A stretch of 5,435 bases of DNA from an uncultured Clostridia bacterium. GTDB lineage: Bacteria > Bacillota > Clostridia > TANB77 > CAG-508. The DNA lies in contig CANQFW010000082.1 of NCBI GenBank assembly GCA_947599995.1, forward strand, positions 1-5,435, in the 5' to 3' direction. Shown one piece after another: positions 1 through 5,252 of this stretch. A model generated the notes under the pieces. That model did not search any database. It saw only the letters and a program-made list of their open reading frames with translations, and had not been told where the DNA came from. The translations under genes were made by a program, and so were the position numbers. The stretch's first letter is position 1; every line of letters starts with the position of its first letter.

Positions 1-6
1 CACTGC

Positions 7-33
7 AAAAGGAACACCTAAAAGGTGTCCCTT
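7..33 (-). terminator. Rho-independent terminator of the Nudix gene
   Basis: Read on the minus strand, the stem GGGACACCT pairs with AGGTGTTCC (one G-U pair) around a TTT loop, and two further A-T pairs lie at its base. A TTTT run (plus 7-10) follows. It begins about 14 bases after the Nudix stop codon, the usual place for an intrinsic terminator. The T-run is short, so it may leak. It closes the Nudix transcription unit at the window edge. Confidence 0.85.
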
Positions 34-46
34 CTGTTAAAGATCT

Positions 47-733
47 TTAGTTGAAGATTTTTGTCACAACATCCCAAAGAATCGGGTAGTTGTTTGGGAA
101 AAATCTTTCCGGTTGATTTTTCAATAGGTTTATTAATTCTTCTTTTGAAACCCACTTCAGCTCCTTTGTTTCAGCATCTAGCTTTGTACTCAATTCAATG
201 CAATCCTCCCAACATATTGAGTAAACAATTATCGTATGGTAAACCAAATCCCCAGATGCATATTTTGTGATATGCTTTGGCCCTGCATAGACATTTTCAA
301 GATGTAAACTTTGCTCATTGGTAAGTAAAGCAGCTTCTTGTACAAGTTCTTTTATCGCACAGCGCTCGTATGTGTCTCCCAATTCGAGACCACCTCCGAG
401 TAAACCGTATTGGTTCACATCAGAACGTAACTGAAGTAAAAACTCCAATTGATTTTCTTTAAACCGATGTACGATAACACCTGTTCCTGTTCCTTGAATT
501 GCGTCATGCTTATGACCATCTTGCATATTGTTGCGCAAATCTTTGATATAATTGTCTTTAGATAAGCTTATACGTTCTCCTGTTGTGATTGAATAGTACT
601 CTCCTTCATAGAAAATAGCATCGATAGCATATACAATAATTGCTCCTGTAATAGAATCAATCTCCCAGCCTGTGGTTTTTCCATTTGTTAAATACCGTTC
701 ACCTATTGTTTTTACTTTTTCTGTTGTGGTCAT
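47..733 (-). CDS. Nudix hydrolase family protein with degenerate Nudix box
   Basis: Encodes 228 residues, probably a cytoplasmic Nudix-fold enzyme that would hydrolyse a nucleoside diphosphate linked to another group, substrate unknown. The Nudix domain runs from about residue 80 to 205. It starts with GTGTGVIVHRF and has the box at 114-136: G114, five residues, D120, seven residues, then KELVQEAAL. Against the consensus GX5EX7REUXEEXGU this has E to D, R to K (128), the first E of EE to Q (132), and G to A (135). E129 and E133 remain. Later parts, GPKHITKYASGDLVYHTIIV and the E-L-K-W-V-S-K-E-E-L segment, fit family members with ADP-ribose or sugar-nucleotide-like substrates. I do not recognise the first 75 or so residues as a named domain. 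The ATG is supported by AAGGAG 8-9 bases upstream (plus 743-748). The gene has its own promoter and terminator. Its G+C content, near 40%, is well above its neighbours, suggesting transfer. Fold confidence is high; specificity and full catalytic competence are unknown. Confidence 0.88.
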   Translation of the reverse strand: MTTTEKVKTIGERYLTNGKTTGWEIDSITGAIIVYAIDAIFYEGEYYSITTGERISLSKDNYIKDLRNNMQDGHKHDAIQGTGTGVIVHRFKENQLEFLLQLRSDVNQYGLLGGGLELGDTYERCAIKELVQEAALLTNEQSLHLENVYAGPKHITKYASGDLVYHTIIVYSICWEDCIELSTKLDAETKELKWVSKEELINLLKNQPERFFPNNYPILWDVVTKIFN

Positions 734-788
734 TTTTGATTTCTCCTTTTCATAAAAATTTTTTAGGAAAATTTACCCTTATATAAAT

Positions 789-817
789 ATAATAGCATTA
801 ATTATGCAAAAAGTCAA
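789..817 (-). promoter_or_regulatory. Sigma-A promoter of the Nudix gene
   Basis: On the minus strand, -35 TTGACT (plus 812-817) and -10 TATTAT (plus 789-794) are separated by exactly 17 bases. Each hexamer differs from consensus at one position. Transcription should start near plus 782, giving a leader of about 48 bases before the ATG. The spacer contains GCATAATTAATGC, an imperfect inverted repeat with GCAT/ATGC ends that could bind a regulator, but this is weak. The promoter lies only 40 bases beyond the GH3 stop codon. Confidence 0.8.
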
Positions 818-856
818 AATTACTAGATAGACAAATAAATTTTACATTCTAAATTA

Positions 857-3082
857 TTATATTAATTGGAATTTAGCTCCTAAACAATCTTTAGAATTAG
901 AACCTACATATACTTTAAATTCTCCATTTTCTGAAACATATTTTAAATCTTTATTCCAAAACTTAAGCATTTCCTCTGTTATTTCAAATTCTATTTTCTT
1001 GTCTTCATTTGCTTTAATTAATACCTTTTTAAACGCTTTCAACTCTTTTATTGGCCTTACTACACTTCCAAATAAGTCTTGAATATATAGCTGAACTGTT
1101 TCCTTTGCATCAACATTACTACAATTCTTTACAGTTACAGAAACTGTAATTTTATCACGTTTTCCCCTATTTAATATTGTAGAACTTAGATTTAAATCTT
1201 GATATTCAAATTTAGCATATGATAGTCCATATCCGAAAGGATATTTAGGGTAAATCGATGCATCTTGATATCTAGATTCAAAACGTAAATTTTTAATATT
1301 AGGTCTTCCCGTATTATATTGATTATAATAAATAGGGCATTGCCCTTCATGTTCTGGGAAGCACATATTCAATTTTCCAGATGGGCTTTCATCTCCAAAC
1401 AATACATCCAAAATTGCTCTTGCTCCTTCTGTTCCAGGAAACCATACTTCCAAAACAGCATCTACTTTATTTTCTATTCCCTCTAATACTAGTGGTCTTC
1501 CATTAAATAGTACCATTACTATAGGCTTATGTAGAGTCTTTAACATATTTAACAATTTTCTCTGAAGTTTTGGTAACCTTATGCTAACCCTTGCATTTCC
1601 TTCTCCACTTTGTTTGTAATGTTCTCCAACTGCCAACACAATTATATCTGCTCTTTGAGCAACTATCATTGCATCATCTAAATATTTTTTTTGTATTTTC
1701 AATTCCTGTCCATTTTTTAACAATGGTTTTCCTTCTGCTTTCAATATATAATTCATTTCTCTAGTTGTTAACATATTACTACCTTTTGCATACAAAACAT
1801 TTTCCTTTCCTATTCTTTCTTCAAGTGCTTTCTTAATAGTTACAATATTTTCTCTTTCTGAAAACATTGACCATTCTCCAGTAATTGCAAAATTATCTGC
1901 ATATGGTCCTATTAATGCAATTTTTTGATTCTCTTTTATTGGTAATACATGCTTTTCGTTCTTTAATAATACAAAAGTTTCACGTGTTAATTTTCTTGCT
2001 TCCTCTAAATTTTCTTTACTAAGTAATACTCTCTTTTCCTTTTCTATATTTGCATTCCCATATGGATTTTCAAACAATTTTAGCTCATTTTTTAATTTTA
2101 ATACTCTAAATACTGCTTCATCAATTAAAACAATATCCAAAACCTTTTCTTTTATTAATTCCTTTAAAAAATTGCTGTAAACGTTAGTTTGCATATCAAT
2201 ATCTACCCCAGCATTAATTGCTCTTAATGCTGCATCTTTTTTATCTTTAGAAACTCCGTGTGCAATAGTTTCTTGTATTGCAGAATAATCTGAAATTACA
2301 ATTCCATCAAATCCATATTCTCCTCTTAATATTTTTCTTAAAAGCCAATTATTTATTGTTGCTGGAATACCATCTACAATATTAAAAGAAGTCATAACCA
2401 TCTTTGCTTTTTCCTCTATTCCTGCTTTATAAGAACTCAAATAATATTGTCTTAATTCTCTTTCAGACATATCAACTTTATTATACTCTCTTCCTGATTC
2501 TACCGCTCCATAAGCTGCAAAGTGTTTTATACAAGCTGCACAATTTCCTTCTTTTGAAATATCATCCCCTTGTATAGCATTTACTAATACTCTAGCATAT
2601 ATTTCATTTAAATATGTGTCTTCCCCTCCTGTAGACTCCATCACTCTTCCCCATCTTGCATCTCTAACCAAATCTACCATAGGATAAAAGTTCACATTTA
2701 CTCCTGCTATACTTGCCTCTTTCATAGCAATTTGAGCACACCTTTTTACTACTTCTGTATTCCATGAACATCCTTGTGCTAACGGAATTGGAAATACAGT
2801 TTTATATCCATTAATTATATCTGCCATAAACATTAATGGTATTTTTAATCTACTTTTTTCTAAATATTTATTTTGGATTGTAATTACATTTTTTGCTCCT
2901 ACTGTATTTAGAATTGATCCGACTTTATATATCATATTTTCGTTCATTCCTAAATTTGATATTGGTCCAGTTTGAACATTCTCTTCTTCCAGGAAAAAAT
3001 TACCACTAACTTGTACAAGCTGTCCAATCTTTTCATCTAAATTCATTTCATTTAATAAACTAATTAATTGTGACTTTGTCAT
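857..3082 (-). CDS. GH3 beta-glucosidase, probably for sophorose / beta-1,2-gluco-oligosaccharides
   Basis: A 741-residue, three-domain GH3 retaining beta-glucosidase that would remove glucose from the non-reducing end of oligosaccharides. The TIM-barrel domain covers about 1-340: IPLMFMADIINGYKTVFPIP (81-100), RWGRVMES (143-150), KHFAAYG (186-192), and IVISDYSA with probable nucleophile D265. The alpha/beta sandwich domain covers about 360-610; E494 in QSGEGNARVSIRLP is the probable acid/base. The C-terminal fibronectin III-like domain follows YPFGYGLSY (614-622) and runs to the end. There is no signal peptide, unlike periplasmic BglX, so it is probably cytoplasmic. From memory, segments such as MADxIxGYKTVFPIPLA, SILNT...IQNKYL and LFNGRPL resemble Listeria Lin1840, a GH3 enzyme active on sophorose; no search was run. 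The start is 23 bases inside the end of the upstream glucanase gene, with AGGAG 8 bases before it. Oddity: the usual His of DxxHG is Asn91. No terminator is seen after the stop. The GH3 call is firm; the linkage specificity is inferred. Confidence 0.95.
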   Translation of the reverse strand: MTKSQLISLLNEMNLDEKIGQLVQVSGNFFLEEENVQTGPISNLGMNENMIYKVGSILNTVGAKNVITIQNKYLEKSRLKIPLMFMADIINGYKTVFPIPLAQGCSWNTEVVKRCAQIAMKEASIAGVNVNFYPMVDLVRDARWGRVMESTGGEDTYLNEIYARVLVNAIQGDDISKEGNCAACIKHFAAYGAVESGREYNKVDMSERELRQYYLSSYKAGIEEKAKMVMTSFNIVDGIPATINNWLLRKILRGEYGFDGIVISDYSAIQETIAHGVSKDKKDAALRAINAGVDIDMQTNVYSNFLKELIKEKVLDIVLIDEAVFRVLKLKNELKLFENPYGNANIEKEKRVLLSKENLEEARKLTRETFVLLKNEKHVLPIKENQKIALIGPYADNFAITGEWSMFSERENIVTIKKALEERIGKENVLYAKGSNMLTTREMNYILKAEGKPLLKNGQELKIQKKYLDDAMIVAQRADIIVLAVGEHYKQSGEGNARVSIRLPKLQRKLLNMLKTLHKPIVMVLFNGRPLVLEGIENKVDAVLEVWFPGTEGARAILDVLFGDESPSGKLNMCFPEHEGQCPIYYNQYNTGRPNIKNLRFESRYQDASIYPKYPFGYGLSYAKFEYQDLNLSSTILNRGKRDKITVSVTVKNCSNVDAKETVQLYIQDLFGSVVRPIKELKAFKKVLIKANEDKKIEFEITEEMLKFWNKDLKYVSENGEFKVYVGSNSKDCLGAKFQLI

Positions 3083-4310
3083 AATTATCTCTCCTATATT
3101 CAGAAAAATCTAACAATTTTAAAGCTTCTTTAACATATATATTTTTCATAAAATATTTCCATATTGTTCCATTTATGTAATTTTCTATCATTATTATTTC
3201 AATACCTTTATCTATTCCAATATATTCTTTTGCAAACCATGGTTTGTTTGCATCTAAATTATATCCATCTTTAAATCCATATTTGCCCCATAATTTAGTG
3301 AAATTATTATAATAATATTCCATAGCATTTATACTTTCTTTTGGTGTAAATACTATTGAACCTATTGCGCCACAAGGAGATATAGTTCCATCATTTTCAG
3401 TATTTAAATTTATATCGCATGGTTTTGCACCACATGCTATATATCCTTTTGGTGAAAGACATGCTGTCAATCCCCATGAATTTTCTCCATAAGTTTTAAA
3501 TTTTTCTTTATTGTCTATACAATATTCTCTATTTGCTTTAGTGGCTTTTACAGAATTTTCAAACCAATTGACTCCATCTTTATCTTTTAAATTCCTGAAA
3601 TCTATCCATGCATGAGAATATTGATATGTAAATAGTGTTCCACAATATGTATATATTATATCTTTTATATCTTTATAATCTGTTTTTTTTCTTTTAAATT
3701 CATAATACATATCCTTGCTTATTGGAAATGTTGGAGAACTAACTCCTAAAACATATAACATTAGTTGTTCTGCATACATATCCCAATGTCCCCAAAATCC
3801 TCTTTCAGGAGTGTAGCCCATATAAAAATAATTTGTATCCTTATTTCTGTACCATTCCCAATTTATTTTCTTGTATAATATCTCTGCTTTTTCTTTTACT
3901 TCTCCTCCGAAATATTCACCTGCTGTTATTGCCCCACATATAAAAATGGCTGTATCTATTATCGATATTTCGGAATTCCATTCTCTTTTACCATTTTCTA
4001 TGTTTATAAAGTGATAATAAAAACCATTTTGACCCTCTACATTATTTATAAATGTATCTAAAGTTTTATTTGCTCTCTTGTTAGCTTTTTCATAATTAAT
4101 CCATTTATGCTCTACACCAATAATTAAAGCTGCTAACCCATATCCTACTGAAGCAATGCTTGCTACTTCTTTATCTATTATAGTTTTGTCTCTTATTAGC
4201 CCATATCCTTTACTATTTTCATTTAAATTTACTTCTTTTACAAAAAAATTATAACTTTTCTTTAGCTCTTTCTCTAACAATTTGTTTCCATATAACTTAT
4301 TTAAAGACAT
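3060..4310 (-). CDS. Glycoamylase-domain (PF10091) glycoside hydrolase, GH144-like beta-1,2-glucanase
   Basis: A 416-residue protein of the (alpha/alpha)6-barrel type called Glycoamylase in Pfam and GH144 or relatives in CAZy. Characterised GH144 enzymes cleave beta-1,2-glucan endo- or exolytically, releasing sophoro-oligosaccharides or sophorose. Family hallmarks in order: DKEVASIASVGYGLAALIIG (46-65), GFYYHF (96-101), SEISIIDTAIFICGA (113-127), PERGFWGHWDMYAEQLMLY (168-186), QYSHAWIDFR (230-239), NSWGLTACLSPKGY (277-290), DGTISPCGA (307-315), WGKYGFKDGYN (341-351), and GIDKGIEIIMIENYINGTIW (365-384). E114, D119 and E181 are acidic residues in the expected active-site segments; I cannot assign their exact roles. 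Length matches the catalytic domain alone. There is no signal peptide or membrane segment, whereas known Bacteroidota GH144 enzymes are exported, so this one is probably cytoplasmic. The ATG is the first in frame after a TAA and follows GGGAGGTG 11 bases upstream. It overlaps the GH3 gene by 23 bases, implying coupled translation and one pathway. Related clan members (such as the cyclisation domain of cyclic beta-1,2-glucan synthase) are alternatives for exact family. Confidence 0.88.
   Translation of the reverse strand: MSLNKLYGNKLLEKELKKSYNFFVKEVNLNENSKGYGLIRDKTIIDKEVASIASVGYGLAALIIGVEHKWINYEKANKRANKTLDTFINNVEGQNGFYYHFINIENGKREWNSEISIIDTAIFICGAITAGEYFGGEVKEKAEILYKKINWEWYRNKDTNYFYMGYTPERGFWGHWDMYAEQLMLYVLGVSSPTFPISKDMYYEFKRKKTDYKDIKDIIYTYCGTLFTYQYSHAWIDFRNLKDKDGVNWFENSVKATKANREYCIDNKEKFKTYGENSWGLTACLSPKGYIACGAKPCDINLNTENDGTISPCGAIGSIVFTPKESINAMEYYYNNFTKLWGKYGFKDGYNLDANKPWFAKEYIGIDKGIEIIMIENYINGTIWKYFMKNIYVKEALKLLDFSEYRRDNYDKVTIN
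3091..3095 (-). promoter_or_regulatory. Ribosome binding site of the GH3 gene, inside the glucanase gene
   Basis: AGGAG on the minus strand lies 8 bases before the GH3 ATG (3080-3082), within the last codons of the upstream glucanase gene. It fixes the GH3 start. Because the glucanase stop codon lies 20 bases beyond this ATG, ribosomes finishing the first gene pass over the second start, which suggests translational coupling. Confidence 0.75.
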
Positions 4311-4405
4311 ATAAATTTATACACCTCCCAATTTATTATATTATTTATAAATAAAAAGTTCAATGTATAATTTTTTCCAATTGATGATATGTTAAATCTT
4401 TTCAT
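4301..4405 (-). CDS. Possible 34-residue small ORF / leader peptide upstream of the glucanase gene
   Basis: An ATG at 4403-4405 preceded by AGGAG at 8-base spacing (plus 4414-4418) opens 34 codons ending in TAA at 4301-4303. The product begins MKRFNISSIGKNYTLNFLF and ends VYKFICL; I do not recognise it. The frame crosses both the promoter and the SD of the glucanase gene and overlaps its first codons by 10 bases in another frame. It could be a translated leader that couples to the glucanase, the remnant of a decayed gene, or chance. Against it: no convincing promoter lies between the terminator-like hairpin and its SD, and the glucanase promoter is internal to it, so the shorter transcript would not contain it. 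The product is basic and slightly hydrophobic in the middle. Confidence 0.3.
   Translation of the reverse strand: MKRFNISSIGKNYTLNFLFINNIINWEVYKFICL
4322..4329 (-). promoter_or_regulatory. Ribosome binding site of the glucanase gene
   Basis: The minus strand reads GGGAGGTG, a strong SD, 11 bases before the ATG at 4308-4310. It supports that start; the next in-frame codons upstream include TAA. It sits almost exactly at the transcription start predicted from the -10 box, so the leader would be very short. Confidence 0.75.
4335..4363 (-). promoter_or_regulatory. Sigma-A promoter of the GH144-like/GH3 operon
   Basis: On the minus strand, -35 TTGAAC (plus 4358-4363) and a perfect -10 TATAAT (plus 4335-4340) are 17 bases apart. 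The start should fall near plus 4328, leaving about 18-20 bases of leader. The promoter serves the glucanase gene and, through the 23-base overlap, the GH3 gene. The palindrome at 4421-4433 lies about 58 bases upstream of the -35 box, where an activator or looping repressor could act. Confidence 0.75.
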
Positions 4406-4420
4406 AGTTATCACTCCTAC

Positions 4421-4433
4421 TTGCATTATGCAA
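4421..4433. promoter_or_regulatory. Perfect 13-bp palindrome TTGCATTATGCAA, possible operator
   Basis: Two 6-base arms, TTGCAT and ATGCAA, are exact inverse complements around one central base. It lies just upstream of the AGGAG of the possible small ORF and about 58 bases upstream of the -35 box of the glucanase promoter. This size and symmetry suit a dimeric regulator. The regulator is not in the window, and the family cannot be named from the site alone. It is too short for a stable RNA hairpin with a 1-base loop, so a protein-binding DNA site is the better reading. Confidence 0.4.
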
Positions 4434-4434
4434 T

Positions 4435-4485
4435 AAAAAAATCGAGTAGAATAAAAATTTTATAAAATAAAATTTTCGTCCCCTC
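4435..4485 (-). terminator. AT-rich hairpin with T7 tract: tandem terminator or leader attenuator
   Basis: The core is a perfect 10-bp inverted repeat, AAAATTTTAT and ATAAAATTTT, around a 3-base loop (plus 4454-4476). Going outward on the minus strand, further pairs form with G-U wobbles, one mismatch and one bulge, ending in GAG/CTC (plus 4483-4485 with 4444-4446). TTTTTTT follows (plus 4435-4441). The stem-plus-T-tract layout resembles an intrinsic terminator, but the upper stem is entirely A-T and so rather weak. It lies right after a stronger terminator and just before the palindrome, so it may be a backup terminator or control leakage into the sugar operon. Confidence 0.4.
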
Positions 4486-4492
4486 TCACACC

Positions 4493-4521
4493 AAAAAATA
4501 ACCTTACATTTTCGTAAGGTT
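4493..4521 (-). terminator. Rho-independent terminator after guaD
   Basis: On the minus strand, AACCTTAC pairs perfectly with GTAAGGTT around the loop GAAAAT, followed by ATTTTTT. The 8-bp stem with a 6-base T-run is a standard intrinsic terminator. It lies 123 bases beyond the guaD stop, so the guaD message would have a rather long 3' untranslated region. It separates guaD from the sugar operon. Confidence 0.85.
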
Positions 4522-4644
4522 TAGTTATAGATTTATAATATTAAATTTCTTTTTAAAATAAGTTCTTTCTTATATTTTACAATGTACATGTATTTGTCTT
4601 TTAATTATCTATCCTACTTATTATATTTATATGAATATATACAT

Positions 4645-5103
4645 TTAATAAATTGTTCCTGCATCTTTTTGATAGTTCTTCATTGTTTCAATGCATTCAT
4701 CTTTATCTATTTGTTTAAGATCGATCATATTATTATTACCTTTTATAAATTCGTAAATATCATTATCTCTAAAACCAATATTTGCTGCATCATTTTTAGT
4801 ACAGCCATAATATACTTTTTTTATGTTTGCCCAAATTATTGCAGATAAACACATAGGACATGGCTCACAAGAAGTATATAAAATACATTCGGATAAATCA
4901 TTAGTATCTAATACTTTACATGCTTTACGAATTGCAACTATTTCAGCATGAGCTGTTGGATCCTTATCTTTTAGAACCTTATTATTTCCGTTTGCTATAA
5001 TTTTCCCTTCTTTATTGACTACTACTGCCCCAAATGGACCTCCTTCCTTATTCGCTATTCCTTTATCAGCATTTTCTTTTGCCTTTTTCATATATTTATT
5101 CAT
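4645..5103 (-). CDS. guaD: Guanine deaminase (GuaD type, cytidine deaminase superfamily)
   Basis: A 152-residue cytoplasmic zinc hydrolase predicted to convert guanine to xanthine and ammonia in purine salvage or nitrogen scavenging. The zinc site is TAHAE (50-54) with H52 as ligand and E54 as proton shuttle, and PCPMC (81-85) with C82 and C85 as the other ligands. From memory, it matches Bacillus subtilis GuaD (156 residues) closely: GGPFGAV (21-27), DPTAHAE followed by AIRKACKVL (57-65), CILYTSCEPCPMCL (73-86), and DAA.IGFRD..IY (105-117), where D113 aligns with Asp114 of the Bacillus enzyme. The final residue is Tyr, as in B. subtilis GuaD, whose C-terminal tail is domain-swapped and brings its last Tyr to the partner's active site. 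This separates it from tRNA adenosine deaminase TadA, the main alternative. The start is set by AGGAGG (plus 5109-5114) 5 bases before the ATG. The gene has its own likely promoter and a terminator. No purine riboswitch fold is evident in its short leader. Confidence 0.9.
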   Translation of the reverse strand: MNKYMKKAKENADKGIANKEGGPFGAVVVNKEGKIIANGNNKVLKDKDPTAHAEIVAIRKACKVLDTNDLSECILYTSCEPCPMCLSAIIWANIKKVYYGCTKNDAANIGFRDNDIYEFIKGNNNMIDLKQIDKDECIETMKNYQKDAGTIY

Positions 5104-5162
5104 AATTTCCTCCTCGATGCTATTACTTGTTTAAAATATTCTTCATATAATTTTTGAAACAA

Positions 5163-5191
5163 TATATAATCTAATCTTTGTTATTGTTCAA
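5163..5191 (-). promoter_or_regulatory. guaD: Probable promoter of guaD
   Basis: On the minus strand, -35 TTGAAC (plus 5186-5191) is followed after 17 bases by TATATA (plus 5163-5168), a moderate -10; TATATT two bases further on is an alternative with a 19-base spacer. The leader would be about 50 bases. No terminator is obvious between the glycosyltransferase stop and this site, so guaD may also receive read-through transcription. Confidence 0.5.
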
Positions 5192-5252
5192 GTCACTATC
5201 TATTCATTCTTTTAATAACAGATACAATAACATAAAAATTTTTACTTAAATT

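Larger units (their letters stand above)
4311..4644. other. 334-base intergenic region between guaD and the glucanase gene
   Basis: From the guaD side: 4522-4644 is about 120 bases of AT-rich sequence directly after the guaD stop in which I see only short AT palindromes (for example around 4583-4592) and no gene. At 4493-4521 lies the guaD terminator. At 4435-4485 is a second imperfect hairpin with a T7 tract, then the 13-bp palindrome at 4421-4433, the possible small ORF from 4405, and the promoter and SD of the glucanase gene. The plus-strand frame through part of this region is mainly antisense to guaD and is not counted as a gene. Confidence 0.7.

Noticed and set aside
61..270. Plus-strand open frame of 69 codons
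   Set aside because: It lies wholly opposite the Nudix gene, has no recognisable domain and no convincing SD; it is an antisense shadow.
818..856. Terminator after the GH3 gene
   Set aside because: Only a 5-bp AT-rich inverted repeat with no T-run could be found, so I do not call one; read-through into the Nudix unit is possible.
2621..2640. Possible one-codon insertion or sequencing error in the GH3 gene (ESTGGEDT instead of ESTGEDP)
   Set aside because: The frame is intact on both sides, and a GGED variant is compatible with the GH3 family; nothing indicates a frameshift.
789..4433. Shared TTGCATAAT motif as one common operator for the Nudix gene and sugar operon
   Set aside because: Only the left half matches. 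The Nudix copy continues TAATGC with different spacing and broken symmetry, so a short AT-rich match by chance is likelier.
4582..4848. Plus-strand open frame of 88 codons, rich in Ile, Tyr, Phe and Leu
   Set aside because: It overlaps guaD for most of its length on the opposite strand. Its apparent hydrophobicity reflects reverse-complemented AT-rich codons rather than a real membrane protein.
5104..5160. Possible guanine riboswitch in the guaD leader
   Set aside because: The predicted leader is only about 50 bases, and I see no three-way junction with the conserved loop sequences of purine riboswitches.
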